Notes: generated by a model from the sequence alone, not told the origin. A stretch of 64,000 nt of DNA from Bradyrhizobium oligotrophicum S58 (GCF_000344805.1 NC_020453.1:6419001-6483000), one strand, 5' to 3'. Positions 25,999 to 35,848 are shown, numbered from the stretch's first letter. A program made the numbers and translations.

Positions 25999-26778
25999 AT
26001 GCCGCTGACCGTCGCCGCCTTCTATCAGTTCGTCGCCCTGCCGGATTTCCGCGCCCTTCGCGCGCCACTCCAGGCGTTCTGCGCCGCGCGCGGCATCAAG
26101 GGCAGCATCCTGCTCGCCGAGGAGGGCATCAACGCAACCGTGGCCGGATCGGCCGAAGCGATCGCCGGGCTGATCGACGAGCTTCGTCAGGGGACGCTGT
26201 TTTCAGGCCGCCTCGACAATCTGGAGCTGAAATACTCGCAGGCCGCGGCCATGCCGTTCCAGCGCCTCAAGGTCCGGCTGAAGCGGGAGATCGTGACGCT
26301 CGGCGATCCCACCGCCGATCCAACCCGGCAGGTCGGGACCTATGTCAGTGCCGCCGATTGGAACGCGCTGATCGCCTCGCCCGATACGGTCGTGCTCGAC
26401 ACACGCAATGCGTTCGAGGTCGCGATGGGGACGTTCGAAGGCGCCATCGATCCCGGCCTGACAAGCTTTGGCCAGTTCAAGGATTTCGTGGCGACGGCGC
26501 TCGATCCTGGCAGGCACAAGCGGATCGCGATGTTCTGCACCGGCGGCATCCGCTGCGAAAAGGCGAGCGCGCTGCTGCTGGCGCGCGGCTTTTCCGAGGT
26601 CTACCACCTCAAGGGCGGCATCCTCCGATATCTCGAGGACGTCCCGGAAGCCGAGAGCCGCTGGCGCGGCGGTTGCTTCGTGTTCGACGAGCGGGTCGCG
26701 CTCGGCCACGGCCTGCAGGTGCAGGCGGCGGCTGCGATCCAAGACAACGCGGAGGGCGGGAGCGATGAGCAGCTCTGA
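25999..26778 (+). CDS. trhO: tRNA uridine(34) hydroxylase, rhodanese type (TrhO/YceA)
   Basis: 259 residues. An N-terminal alpha/beta domain (about 1-95, with IKGSILLAEEGINATVAG) precedes a rhodanese domain with VVLDTRNAFEVAMGTFEGAI and the active loop MFCTGGIRCEKAS (Cys180 and Cys186). TrhO enzymes hydroxylate uridine 34 in certain tRNAs in an oxygen-dependent step. I start at the ATG at 25999; the open frame before it is antisense to the GGT gene. It overlaps the slyX start by 14 bases. Confidence 0.9.
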   Translation: MPLTVAAFYQFVALPDFRALRAPLQAFCAARGIKGSILLAEEGINATVAGSAEAIAGLIDELRQGTLFSGRLDNLELKYSQAAAMPFQRLKVRLKREIVTLGDPTADPTRQVGTYVSAADWNALIASPDTVVLDTRNAFEVAMGTFEGAIDPGLTSFGQFKDFVATALDPGRHKRIAMFCTGGIRCEKASALLLARGFSEVYHLKGGILRYLEDVPEAESRWRGGCFVFDERVALGHGLQVQAAAAIQDNAEGGSDEQL

Positions 26779-26992
26779 GCAGTCGAACCAGGAATTGAGC
26801 GAGCGGATCGACACGCTGGAGATGCGGCTGGCGTTCCAGGACGACACGATCGAGACGCTGAACCAGACCATCACCGCGCAATGGCGCGAGATCGACGCGT
26901 TGAAGCGGCAGATGGCGCTGCTGGTGGAACGGCTCGAGGACGCGCAGGGCAACGCCGAGGGGGCGCGCAATGAGCCGCCGCCGCACTACTGA
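26765..26992 (+). CDS. slyX: SlyX-family coiled-coil protein
   Basis: 75 residues beginning MSSSEQSNQELSERIDTLEM. The central part is one long coiled coil (LEMRLAFQDDTIETLNQTIT, then QWREIDALKRQMALLVERLE) and the C-terminus ends in the characteristic Pro-Pro-His-Tyr. SlyX proteins are small cytoplasmic coiled-coil proteins of unknown role. The start lies inside the last codons of trhO with GGGAGCG upstream, so translation is probably coupled. Confidence 0.88.
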   Translation: MSSSEQSNQELSERIDTLEMRLAFQDDTIETLNQTITAQWREIDALKRQMALLVERLEDAQGNAEGARNEPPPHY

Positions 26993-27005
26993 CGACGGAG
27001 CGATC

Positions 27006-28916
27006 TCAGGCCGGAACGGTCGCCGGCGCGTTGCTGGACGGCAGGTCGATCACCTCGCCGGCCAGGACCACGCGGTCACGACCGCCGTCCTTGGCGGCGT
27101 AGAGCGCGCGGTCGGCCGCCTCGACCAGCGAGGCCGGACCGGCCGATCGCTCGAATCCCGGGCGGCAGATGGCGCCGCCGATGCTCGCAGTCACGATGCC
27201 CGGCGGATTGTGCTCGTGGGTGATGCGCGCCGCGTGCAGCGCCCGCCTGATGCGCTCGCCGAGCCGGGCACATCCCCCGGCGTCGGTGTTCGGCAGCAGG
27301 ATGGCGAACTCCTCGCCGCCGTAGCGGGCCGCCATGTCCGCGCTGCGCTGCGCCTCGTCGGCGAGAATGCCGGCGACCGTGTGCAGACACTCGTCGCCCG
27401 CCGGATGACCATAGGTGTCGTTGAACGCCTTGAAGTGGTCGATGTCGATCATCAAGAGCGCCAGCGAGGTCTTGTCGCGGTAGGCCCTGCCCCACTCCTC
27501 CAGCAGCCGCTCGTCGAACCGGCGACGGTTGGCGAGCCCGGTGAGGCCATCCTCGATCGCCAGCGTCTCGAGCCGCCCCTGCAACGTCTTCTGCTGCGTC
27601 ACGTCGCGGGTGACCGCGACGAATCCGTCGAGCTCGCCGTCCGGTCTGCGCGTGGCCCGGATCGTGGCTTCGACCCAGATCTCGGACTTGTCGCGCCGGC
27701 GCATGCGGTAGGTCGCGCGCGCCTCGTCGACCACGCCTTTCCTGAGCTGATCGAGGATCTCCTGAAGCTGCGGGCGATCGAGCGGATTCACGCCGGAGAG
27801 CGCGCGCTTGCCCAGCAGCTGCGACGGATGCCAGCCCAGCACGCGCATGGTGGAGGGCGACACGTAGCCGATGCATTCGTCGAGCTCGATACGCGTCACG
27901 ATGTCGCTGGAGCCCTCGGCGAGCAGGCGGAAGTTCACCTCCTTGGCCGCCAGCGCCGCAGCCAGCTGCTGACGCTGCAGCAGCTGCTTGACGAGGAAGA
28001 TGCCGATGGCGACGACCAGTGCGATCAGGCCGACGAGGACCGCGAGGCGCACGAGCGCATCGCGCTTCCACGCGGCGAGGACATCCGCCTCCAGACGTGT
28101 CGTCAGGATGAAGAACGGATAGCGCTGTGCGTGCTGGTAGAATCCGAGGCGCTCGGACGGCTCACCCAAACGGCGGAAGTGCAAGGTGCCGGACGTGGGG
28201 TGATATGGGATCGTTTCGAGGATCGGGCGCCCGAGCATCTGCGGATCCGGATCGGCGTTGTCTGCGAGCACGGATCCGTCGCGGTTCGCCAGGCTGATCG
28301 TGCCGAGTTGGCCGACGTCGAACTTGCGATAGAACTGAGAGAAATAAGCAACCTCGATGGTTGCGAGCACGACGCCACCGAACCGGCCATCGCCGCGATT
28401 CCAGCGCCGCGACAGCGTGATGACCCACTGCCCGCTGGACTTGCTTTGGACAGGGCGGGCGATCAGCAGCGAACGGTCGGCCGAGACCCTGTGGTGAACG
28501 AAGTAGTCGCGGTCGGCATTGTTGTAGTTGGCGAGATTGACGTCCTCGGTGGTGGCAAGCCACGCCCCGGTCTCGTCGTAGGCGAAGATTCCTCTGATCC
28601 GCCCGAGAGTGGCTTTTCGTGCAGTCAGAAACGACTGCAGCCGCTCGATGCGGTCGGGCTTTCCCTCGTCCCGCTCCAGCGCCGTCACCACACCCCGAAG
28701 CAGCGAATCCGCCAGCTCGAACGTGTCCTCGACATGCTGCGTCAACGATCGGGCGAGATTGCCGAGCTCGATCTCGGCGTTGCGCAGTTCGTTGTTGCGC
28801 GTCTCCCACTCGCTCCAGCCGCTGAAAGCGAGGATGGCGCCGCACACGAGCGCAAGCACGCCGGCCGCCCACACGGGCAGGCGGCTCAGATCTGCTCTGG
28901 TCGCACCAATGTCCAT
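27006..28916 (-). CDS. Membrane diguanylate cyclase with Cache and PAS domains
   Basis: 636 residues. TM1 is at about 16-33; a periplasmic dCache-like sensor spans about 40-295 (ANYNNADRDYFVHHRVSADR); TM2 at about 297-320. A PAS domain follows (about 330-450, GYVSPSTMRVLGWHPSQLLG) and then a GGDEF domain from about 460. The active-site motif is GGEEF (533-537) and an I-site RSAD (524-527) is present five residues before it. So it should make c-di-GMP and show product inhibition. No EAL domain. Ligand of the sensor domain unknown. Confidence 0.92.
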   Translation of the reverse strand: MDIGATRADLSRLPVWAAGVLALVCGAILAFSGWSEWETRNNELRNAEIELGNLARSLTQHVEDTFELADSLLRGVVTALERDEGKPDRIERLQSFLTARKATLGRIRGIFAYDETGAWLATTEDVNLANYNNADRDYFVHHRVSADRSLLIARPVQSKSSGQWVITLSRRWNRGDGRFGGVVLATIEVAYFSQFYRKFDVGQLGTISLANRDGSVLADNADPDPQMLGRPILETIPYHPTSGTLHFRRLGEPSERLGFYQHAQRYPFFILTTRLEADVLAAWKRDALVRLAVLVGLIALVVAIGIFLVKQLLQRQQLAAALAAKEVNFRLLAEGSSDIVTRIELDECIGYVSPSTMRVLGWHPSQLLGKRALSGVNPLDRPQLQEILDQLRKGVVDEARATYRMRRRDKSEIWVEATIRATRRPDGELDGFVAVTRDVTQQKTLQGRLETLAIEDGLTGLANRRRFDERLLEEWGRAYRDKTSLALLMIDIDHFKAFNDTYGHPAGDECLHTVAGILADEAQRSADMAARYGGEEFAILLPNTDAGGCARLGERIRRALHAARITHEHNPPGIVTASIGGAICRPGFERSAGPASLVEAADRALYAAKDGGRDRVVLAGEVIDLPSSNAPATVPA

Positions 28917-29086
28917 TCCGCGGGACTCTCCGGCCGGTGCGAGAGTCCCATGGACATCTTATTTATCTCTGAAATGAGGCCTCTCGGCACGGCTTGGCAG
29001 CAGCCCGTAAGACTACGGCATCTGCCGTATAACTACGGGCTGATGAGGATCACGCGACGAATGCGACCGGCATCCATGTTGTTAGT

Positions 29087-29335
29087 TCAGCGGGCAAAGA
29101 CCGAGCGCACCTTCTCCCATAGCGACGGAGCATGCGGATCATCGTCGTCTGCATGCGTCTCGCCACCCTTCACGCGCGTCGTCGAGGGTTGCTGCAGGCT
29201 CACGGGATCCGACGCCGGAAACGTGTCCATCAGTCCCTTGTCGAGCTGCGTCGCGGTGTCCCGATCCAGGCGCGCGGCCTCGCGCGGATCGACGGCGTGC
29301 TTGTCATGCGGCGCGGGATCGAATTTCTCAGCCAT
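29087..29335 (-). CDS. Small stress-type hypothetical protein (82 aa), probable EcfG target
   Basis: Begins [20 protein letters not shown]; hydrophilic, rich in Asp/His/Pro, with [14 protein letters not shown] in the middle and an amphipathic C-terminal helix ([12 protein letters not shown]). The [12 protein letters not shown] motif occurs in short proteins widespread in alphaproteobacteria, of unknown function. GGGAGAT precedes the ATG. A textbook GGAAC-N16-CGTT promoter ends 24 bp upstream of the start, so general-stress control is likely. Confidence 0.75.
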   Translation of the reverse strand: MAEKFDPAPHDKHAVDPREAARLDRDTATQLDKGLMDTFPASDPVSLQQPSTTRVKGGETHADDDDPHAPSLWEKVRSVFAR

Positions 29336-29358
29336 GATCAATCTCCCTGTGAGACGAC

Positions 29359-29383
29359 AACGCCGCGGCGAAGGGCGTGTTCC
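29359..29383 (-). promoter_or_regulatory. EcfG-type promoter (exact consensus)
   Basis: On the minus strand GGAAC (29383-29379), 16 bases, then CGTT (29362-29359), with no mismatch to the EcfG consensus. It lies directly before the 82-residue protein and points at it. Confidence 0.7.
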
Positions 29384-29569
29384 CCGGTCCCTGACGCGGC
29401 ATGTTGCTGCGACGGTGTCGCACGGAGGTTTGAGCGCCCATCCTGCGCCGACGACGTCCCGCGAGGACTCGCGGGGCGATATGATCTTGGCCGGAACCGC
29501 GCGGCCATGTATCACGGGCGGTATACTGTTCCCGAACGGTTGCGGAGCCCCAGCGTGAGAGAGACTGCC

Positions 29570-30601
29570 GTGAACAAGCCTTTCATCGACGTGCTGGCCG
29601 GTCAGCGGCAGAGCGTGCCTCCGATCTGGATGATGCGGCAGGCCGGCCGCTATCTGCCGGAGTACCGCGAGGTCCGCGCCAAGGCCGGCGGCTTTCTCGA
29701 TCTCTGCTTCAATCCGGAACTCGCGGCCGAAGTCACCCTGCAGCCGATCCGCCGCTTCGGCTTCGACGCGGCCATCATCTTCTCCGACATTCTGGTGATC
29801 CCGCATGCGCTCGGGCGCGGCGTTCGTTTCGAGGTCGGCGAAGGGCCGCGGCTCGATCCGCTCGATACACCCGAGAAAATCGCGACGCTGTCGGCCGAGG
29901 CGGATCTCTCGAAGCTCGAATCGGTGTTCGAGGCGCTGCGCCGGGTCCGTGCGGAGTTGCCGCAGAGCACAGCGCTGATAGGCTTTTGCGGCGCGCCGTG
30001 GACGGTCGCGACCTACATGGTGGCGGGCCAGGGCACACCCGACCAGGCGCCGGCGCGGCTGCTGGCCTATCGGCATCCGGAGGCCTTCAACAGGATCATC
30101 GATGCGCTGGTCGACAGCTCGATCGCCTATCTCCTGAAGCAGCTGGAGGCCGGCGCCGACGCGCTGCAGATCTTCGACACCTGGGCCGGCGTGCTGTCGC
30201 CGCGCGAGTTCGCCCGCTGGTCGGTCGCGCCGACGCGACGCATCATCGAGGGCGTGCGCAAGGTGCGGCCGGACGTCAGGATCATCGGTTTTCCACGTGG
30301 CGCCGGTGCCCTGCTGCCGGGCTTTGTCACCGAGACCGGCGTCGATGCCGTCAGCATCGACTGGACCGCGGAGCCCGGCTTTGTCCGCGAGCGGGTGCAG
30401 AGCAAGGTCGCGGTTCAGGGCAATCTCGACCCGCTGGCGCTGATCACCGGCGGCGCGGCGCTCGACCGGGCGGTCGACGACGTGCTGGCGAGCTACTCGG
30501 GTGGACGGCACATCTTCAATCTCGGCCACGGCATCCTGCCGGAGACACCGATCGCTCATGTGGAGCAGATGCTTAAGCGCGTGCGCGCCTACAAGGGATG
30601 A
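29570..30601 (+). CDS. hemE: Uroporphyrinogen decarboxylase
   Basis: 343 residues. Converts uroporphyrinogen III to coproporphyrinogen III by four decarboxylations in the cytoplasm. Signatures are [18 protein letters not shown] near the N-terminus, [28 protein letters not shown] and the C-terminal [13 protein letters not shown] use the GTG at 29570 (M-N-K-P-F-I-D); an in-frame GTG at 29555 has GGAG at a better distance and is an equally possible start. hemC is convergent, with only four bases between the stop codons. Confidence 0.95.
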   Translation: MNKPFIDVLAGQRQSVPPIWMMRQAGRYLPEYREVRAKAGGFLDLCFNPELAAEVTLQPIRRFGFDAAIIFSDILVIPHALGRGVRFEVGEGPRLDPLDTPEKIATLSAEADLSKLESVFEALRRVRAELPQSTALIGFCGAPWTVATYMVAGQGTPDQAPARLLAYRHPEAFNRIIDALVDSSIAYLLKQLEAGADALQIFDTWAGVLSPREFARWSVAPTRRIIEGVRKVRPDVRIIGFPRGAGALLPGFVTETGVDAVSIDWTAEPGFVRERVQSKVAVQGNLDPLALITGGAALDRAVDDVLASYSGGRHIFNLGHGILPETPIAHVEQMLKRVRAYKG

Positions 30602-30605
30602 CTTG

Positions 30606-31583
30606 TTAGCGCGGCCGGCTGCGCTCGATCAGCTCCGCCGCGCCGTTGGCAAGCAGCTCGAGCCCGACCGCGCGGCCGAGCTCGCGCGGGCGATCCGCGG
30701 GCGCCGAACGCTGCGCCTCGATGAAGCGGCCGCCGTCCTCGTCGAGCACCGAGGCGGTCAAGGTCATCTGCGCCCCGTCGATGGTCGCAAAACCCGCGAT
30801 CGGCGAGTTGCAGTGGCCGTTGAGCACCCACAGCACCTCGCGCTCGGCATCCGCGCAGGTCCGCGCCGCCGCGTCGTCGATGGTCGCCAGGATGCGCCGC
30901 GTCTCCCAGTCCGAGACCGGGCACTCCACGGCGACGATGCCCTGCCCGACCGCCGGCAGCATCTCGGCGACCGGGAAGTCGAACGAGGCGCGATCGGAAA
31001 GGCCGACCCGCTCCAGCCCCGAGCGCGCCATGATCAGCGCGTCCGCCGGTCCCACCGAACCGCCGTTCGGCAGCTTCTGCAGCTCGCCATTGTCGAGCTT
31101 GCGGATGCGGGTATCGGCCGCGCCACGGAAATGGATCAGCTCGGCGTGCGGAAACAGCCGCCGCGCATAGGCCGCGCGGCGCACGGCGTTGGTGCCGATC
31201 TTGAAGCCCCGGCCGCCGGCGTTGCGGAATTGGTCCAGCGACAGCCCTCGCCGCAGCACCAGCACGTCGCCCGGCGGATCGCGCGACAGCAGCGCCGCAA
31301 CCACCAGGCCGGGCGTCTCCTCATTGCCGGGCATGTCCTTCAGCGAATGCATCGCTGCATGCAGCTTGCCGTCCAGCATGGCGCGCCGGATCTCGGCGAC
31401 GAACGCCCCGCCCTTGCCGCCATGGGTGAGCAGCTTGCTGGTCTGGTCGGAATCTCCCGTCGTCTCGAACTTGACGATCTCGATATCCAGCGACGGGATC
31501 GCGGCCTGCAGCCGGCGCGCGATCTCCTCCGTCTGCGCCAACGCCATCGTGCTCTTGCGGGTGCCGATCCGGAAACGTGTCAC
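30606..31583 (-). CDS. hemC: Porphobilinogen deaminase (hydroxymethylbilane synthase)
   Basis: 325 residues from a GTG start. Joins four porphobilinogens into hydroxymethylbilane using a dipyrromethane cofactor. Conserved features: RIGTRKSTMALAQ at the start, HSLKDMP with the catalytic Asp (residue 83), AADTRIRKL, and Cys258 in VLNGHCNSPIAG as the cofactor attachment site. Length is normal. Together with hemE on the opposite strand this makes a tetrapyrrole pair, but they are not an operon. The GMC oxidoreductase gene lies upstream, 15 bp away on the same strand. Confidence 0.95.
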   Translation of the reverse strand: MTRFRIGTRKSTMALAQTEEIARRLQAAIPSLDIEIVKFETTGDSDQTSKLLTHGGKGGAFVAEIRRAMLDGKLHAAMHSLKDMPGNEETPGLVVAALLSRDPPGDVLVLRRGLSLDQFRNAGGRGFKIGTNAVRRAAYARRLFPHAELIHFRGAADTRIRKLDNGELQKLPNGGSVGPADALIMARSGLERVGLSDRASFDFPVAEMLPAVGQGIVAVECPVSDWETRRILATIDDAAARTCADAEREVLWVLNGHCNSPIAGFATIDGAQMTLTASVLDEDGGRFIEAQRSAPADRPRELGRAVGLELLANGAAELIERSRPR

Positions 31584-31598
31584 GAGGTCATTCCTAGG

Positions 31599-33224
31599 TC
31601 AGCGCGCGTCCTGCAAGATCATGTCGGATGCCTTCTCGGCGATCATGATGACCGGCGCATTGGTGTTGCCCGAAACCAGATCCGGCATGATCGAGGCATC
31701 GACGACCCGCAGGCCATCGATGCCGCGCACGCGCAGGCGTTGATCGACGACGGCGAGAGCATCGGTCCCCATCCGGCAGGTCGAGGTCGGATGGTAGATC
31801 GTGCTGCCGGTCTGCCGGCAATAGGCCAGAATGTCGTCGTCGCTCACGACCTTGGATCCCGGATAGGCTTCATCCGAGACATACGGCTTCAGGGCGGGCG
31901 CCGCCAGGATTTTCCGCAAGGCTCGGAGGCCGTCGATATTGGCCCTTCGGTCGGTTTCGCTGGCGAGATAGTTGATGCGGATTTCCGGAGGTGCCGCCGG
32001 GTCGGCGCTCCTGATCCGGAGCGAGCCGCGGCTTTCAGGCCTGAGCTGGCAGACCGAGGCGGTGAAGCCGGAGAAGGTGTGCAGCTTCTCGCCCATCTTG
32101 TCGGTCGAGAACGGGATGAAATGGATCTGGATGTCCGGGCTCGCGAGCCGCGGATCGGTCTTGAAGAAGGCCCCCGCCGTACCCGCCGCGATCGTCAGCG
32201 GCCCGCTGCGGAAAGCAGCGTAGCGCGCGCCGGCCAGCATTTTGCGCATGGGGTGGTTGACGATGTCGTTGAGCGTGATGCGCTGGCTGCAGCGCATGAC
32301 GATGCGCACCTGGAGATGATCCTGCAGGTCGCTCCCGACGCCGGGCGCATCGAGCACCACGTCGATGCCATGCTGCCTCAGCAGTTCGCCCGGACCGACG
32401 CCGGACAGCTGCAGCAGCTGCGGCGAGTTGTAGGCGCCGCTCGACACGAGAACTTCCTTGCGAGCGCGCGCAGTCCGTATCCGGCCACGCTGGCTGAACG
32501 TCACGCCGCACGCTCGGCGTCCGTCGAACAGAATCCGCTGGGCCAGCGCATCGGTCTCGACATGAAGGTTACTGCGGCCGAGCGCCGGCCGCAGGTAAGA
32601 CACCGCGCTGCTGGCGCGCCGGCCACGCCGGGTCGTCGTCTGGAAGTACCCCGCGCCCTCCTGGCTCGCGCCATTGAAGTCGGCATTGAACGGCAGGCCG
32701 GCTTCGACCGAGGCCTTGACGAAAGCTTCGGACAAGGGATCCTCGTGCCGCCAGTCGGACACCGGCAGTGGGCCGTCGACGCCGTGATAGTCGTCGGCGC
32801 CGCGCGACTGATTTTCCGCCCGCTTGAAATAGGGCAGCACGTCGTCATGGCCCCAACCGACATTGCCACGCTGCCGCCAGCGGTCGTAATCCTCGTGCTG
32901 ACCGCGGACATAGAGCAGGCCGTTGATCGAGCTGGAGCCACCGAGCACCTTGCCGCGCGGTTGGAACACGGAGCGGCCGTCGAGCCCCGGCTCAGGCTCC
33001 GTCTGGTACATCCAGTTGACGGTCTTTTCCTTGAACAGCTTGCCGTAGCCGAGCGGGACGTGGATCCAGATGTTGGTGTCCTTCGGACCCGCCTCGAGCA
33101 GCAGCACCGTGTGCCTGCCGTCGCTGCTGAGCCGATTGGCGAGAACGCAGCCGGCCGAGCCGGCCCCGACCACCACGTAGTCGAACTCGAGGTCCGCGTC
33201 ACGCAACGCCGCGCTGCCGTCCAT
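31599..33224 (-). CDS. GMC-family FAD oxidoreductase (choline/alcohol dehydrogenase-like)
   Basis: 541 residues from the ATG at 33224, preceded by GGGGGGACG. FAD-binding Rossmann motif DYVVVGAGSAGCVLANRLS at the N-terminus, GMC signature 1 around PRGKVLGGSSSINGLLYVRG, signature 2 near SSGAYNSPQLLQLSGVGP, and the C-terminal catalytic His region YHPTSTCRMG followed by GNTNAPVIMIAEKASDMI. Oxidises an alcohol or related substrate; which one is unknown. It is not next to betaine genes. Cotranscription with hemC downstream is possible given the 15-bp gap. Confidence 0.9.
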   Translation of the reverse strand: MDGSAALRDADLEFDYVVVGAGSAGCVLANRLSSDGRHTVLLLEAGPKDTNIWIHVPLGYGKLFKEKTVNWMYQTEPEPGLDGRSVFQPRGKVLGGSSSINGLLYVRGQHEDYDRWRQRGNVGWGHDDVLPYFKRAENQSRGADDYHGVDGPLPVSDWRHEDPLSEAFVKASVEAGLPFNADFNGASQEGAGYFQTTTRRGRRASSAVSYLRPALGRSNLHVETDALAQRILFDGRRACGVTFSQRGRIRTARARKEVLVSSGAYNSPQLLQLSGVGPGELLRQHGIDVVLDAPGVGSDLQDHLQVRIVMRCSQRITLNDIVNHPMRKMLAGARYAAFRSGPLTIAAGTAGAFFKTDPRLASPDIQIHFIPFSTDKMGEKLHTFSGFTASVCQLRPESRGSLRIRSADPAAPPEIRINYLASETDRRANIDGLRALRKILAAPALKPYVSDEAYPGSKVVSDDDILAYCRQTGSTIYHPTSTCRMGTDALAVVDQRLRVRGIDGLRVVDASIMPDLVSGNTNAPVIMIAEKASDMILQDAR

Positions 33225-33317
33225 CGTCCCCCCAATGGCTGCTCTTGTTGTTCTATTCTGGAGATACCAAAATGCAGGCACATGCAAGGGGGATTTCAGC
33301 AAGCCTGATCGGCATAG

Positions 33318-34505
33318 TCAGCTGTTGCCCCGCTCGACGATCAGCCGCGCGGTGTGGCGCGCGATCATCATGTCCTCGTCGGTATTCACGATGAACACGC
33401 GGACGCGCGAGCCGCCCGCGGAGATCACGGTCTCACCGGCGCGATTCAGGCTCTCGTCGAGCTCGATCCCGAGCCAGTCGAAGCCCTGGCAAACGCGATC
33501 GCGAATGCGCCATGCATGCTCGCCGATGCCGCCGCAGAACACCAGCGCGTCGAGGCCCGCGAGGACCGCAGCCATGGCACCGAGCTCACGCCGGATGCGG
33601 TCGACGAAATAATCAATGGCCTGCGCCGCCTCAGGCGTCCCGGCCGCTTCCAATTCGCGCATGTCGTGCGAGAGACCCGAGAGTCCCTTGAGGCCAGAGC
33701 GCCGGTACAGGAGGTCGGTCATCTCCGGCGCCGTCATTCCCTTCTCTTGTAGCAGATAGAGAACGACGCCCGGATCCAACTGTCCGCAGCGCGTGCCCAT
33801 CGGCAATCCGTCGAGCGCAGTGAAGCCCATCGACGAACCGATGCTCTGTCCGTCGCGGATGGCACACATCGAGGCGCCATTGCCAAGATGCATCACGACC
33901 ACGCGGCCTTTCTCGTCCTGCGGCGCGATCTCCTTCAGGCGCGAAGTGACGTACTCGTAGGACAGGCCATGGAAGCCGTAGCGGCGGACACCCTGGTCGT
34001 AGAACTCACGCGGCAAGGCGTAGGTGTCGTTGACCCAGGGGTGCGAGCGATGGAACGCGGTGTCGAAGCAGGCGACCTGCAGCGCATCGGCAAAGGCGCG
34101 GTGGGCCGCGCGCACACCGGAGAGGTTGTGAGGCTGGTGAAGCGGCGCCAGCGGATTGAGCGTCTCCAGACGTGTCAGGACATCGTCGTCGATGACGGTC
34201 GGCCGCGTGAATGCGAGGCCGCCATGGACGATCCGATGACCGACAGCGTCGACCGTGGTCCGACCGATGGCGCGTTGCAGCACGTCGAGCACGACGTTCA
34301 GAGCCGCCTCATGATCAGCCGCACTCGCCGCATCGAGCCTTTCCTCAGCAAGCGCGCTTCCTCTCAGCTGGGCTTCGAGATGGGGACTCGCCGTGCCAAG
34401 CCCCTCGATCTGGCCGCGCAGAGCCTCGCTCAGGCCGTCATGTTCTTCGAACAGCGCGAACTTGATCGACGAGGAGCCGGCATTGAGGGTCAGGATGTGT
34501 CGCAC
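33318..34505 (-). CDS. ackA: Acetate kinase
   Basis: 395 residues from the GTG at 34505 (V-R-H-I-L-T-L-N-A-G), preceded by GAGGCGGC. Interconverts acetate and acetyl phosphate with ATP/ADP. Motifs: LNAGSSSIKFALFE, HRIVHGG, PLHQPHNL, FDTAFH, HLGNGASMCAI and CGGIGEHAWRIRD. A phosphotransacetylase or phosphoketolase gene usually accompanies ackA; none is in this window. The divergent MetE-like gene shares the 164-bp upstream region. Confidence 0.94.
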   Translation of the reverse strand: MRHILTLNAGSSSIKFALFEEHDGLSEALRGQIEGLGTASPHLEAQLRGSALAEERLDAASAADHEAALNVVLDVLQRAIGRTTVDAVGHRIVHGGLAFTRPTVIDDDVLTRLETLNPLAPLHQPHNLSGVRAAHRAFADALQVACFDTAFHRSHPWVNDTYALPREFYDQGVRRYGFHGLSYEYVTSRLKEIAPQDEKGRVVVMHLGNGASMCAIRDGQSIGSSMGFTALDGLPMGTRCGQLDPGVVLYLLQEKGMTAPEMTDLLYRRSGLKGLSGLSHDMRELEAAGTPEAAQAIDYFVDRIRRELGAMAAVLAGLDALVFCGGIGEHAWRIRDRVCQGFDWLGIELDESLNRAGETVISAGGSRVRVFIVNTDEDMMIARHTARLIVERGNS

Positions 34506-34669
34506 GATGATGCCGCCTCGGGGAGATGACGAACTCACAAACTGGAGAAAATACGACGCATTTTCATGACGATCCGAAGACAAACAAAACGCTAGGTTGC
34601 ATCGCCATAGTCAACGTATCCTCTGCTGATATGCTATCAAAGCGAGTCGGACCGCGGGAGGACCATTGC

Positions 34670-35710
34670 GTGAATTTGCCTTCACATCTGCTGCCGACCA
34701 CGGTGGTCGGAAGCTATCCGCAGCCGGATTGGCTGGTCGATCGCGCGATGCTCTCGAAGTCCGTTCCACGCATCCGGCTGCAGGGCATGTGGCGCATCCA
34801 GCGGCCGCAGCTCGACGACGCCCAGGACGACGCGACGATCGTCGCCATCCATGACATGGAACAGGCCGGGATCGACATCGTGTCGGACGGCGAGATCCGC
34901 CGCGAGAGCTACTCCAACCGCTTCGCCACCGCGCTCGACGGCATCGACGCCGACAATCCCGCGATCATCACATCGCCCTCCGGAATCAAGACGCCGGTGC
35001 CGCGCGTGGTCGGGCCGGTCCGACGGATGCACCCGATTGAACTGGGGGACATGGAGTTCCTTCGCCGCAACACGAGGCACGCAGCGAAGATCACCTTGCC
35101 CGGGCCCTTCACCCTGAGCCAGCAGGCGCAGGACGATTTCTACCGCGACGACGAGGAGCTCGCGATGGCCTTTGCCGAGGTCGTCAATGCCGAGGCGCGT
35201 GACCTGCAGAGGGCGGGTGCCGACGTCATCCAGCTCGATGAGCCCTGGGTGCGCAACAATCCGCAGGCGGCGCGGCGCTATGCCGTCAAGGCGATCAACC
35301 GCGCGCTCGATCGCATTACGGTGCCGACCATCGTTCACGTCTGCTTCGGCTACGCCGCCATCGTGCCGGGCTCGAGCAAGCCGAGCGGATATGCGTTTCT
35401 GAGCGAGCTCGCCGAGTGCTGCGCGAGCCAGATCGCGATCGAGGCGGCGCAGCCGCGGCTCGATCTCGGTGTCCTGAAAGACCTCTCGGCCAAGACCATC
35501 GTGCTCGGCGTGCTCGATCTCGGCGATCCCGTAATCGAGCCGGTCGCCGTCATCGCCGAGCGCATCCGCAACGGCCTCAAGGTCGTCTCTCCCGAGCGGC
35601 TCGTAGTCGCGCCGGACTGTGGCATGAAGTATCTGCCGCGCGCCACCGCCTTCGGCAAGTTGAAGGCGATGAGCTCGGCGGCGGCGCGGGTGCGCGAGGA
35701 GCTTGCCTGA
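34670..35710 (+). CDS. Short MetE-like (cobalamin-independent methionine synthase family) protein
   Basis: 346 residues, equal to the C-terminal catalytic half of MetE only. Start at the GTG at 34670 with GGGAGG before it. The zinc ligands of the family line up as His223-x-Cys225 (VHVCFG), Glu258 and Cys317 (PDCGMKY); PTTVVGSYPQP is the N-terminal signature and QLDEPWVR is also present. Such short MetE-like proteins transfer methyl groups from donors that are often unknown, so true methionine synthesis is not assured. Divergent from ackA. Confidence 0.87.
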   Translation: MNLPSHLLPTTVVGSYPQPDWLVDRAMLSKSVPRIRLQGMWRIQRPQLDDAQDDATIVAIHDMEQAGIDIVSDGEIRRESYSNRFATALDGIDADNPAIITSPSGIKTPVPRVVGPVRRMHPIELGDMEFLRRNTRHAAKITLPGPFTLSQQAQDDFYRDDEELAMAFAEVVNAEARDLQRAGADVIQLDEPWVRNNPQAARRYAVKAINRALDRITVPTIVHVCFGYAAIVPGSSKPSGYAFLSELAECCASQIAIEAAQPRLDLGVLKDLSAKTIVLGVLDLGDPVIEPVAVIAERIRNGLKVVSPERLVVAPDCGMKYLPRATAFGKLKAMSSAAARVREELA

Positions 35711-35848
35711 CGGGGCAATGTGGCAGGTGGGGCGCATTTGGGGCGACATCCTCCACGGTGGCGCCACCCTGCGCCCCCAATCGCGGAATAAGGCAGGCGG
35801 TGAGCGCCGAGGGTCGGCTGGGTCGACCTTGTCGGAAGGGAGGCTCCG

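Noticed and set aside
26970..29558. 862-codon plus-strand open frame
   Set aside because: Antisense to the diguanylate cyclase with intact GGEEF; composition rich in Arg/Gly/Ala/Asp with no family features.
30501..33308. 935-codon plus-strand open frame
   Set aside because: Antisense to hemC and the GMC oxidoreductase; no recognisable domain.
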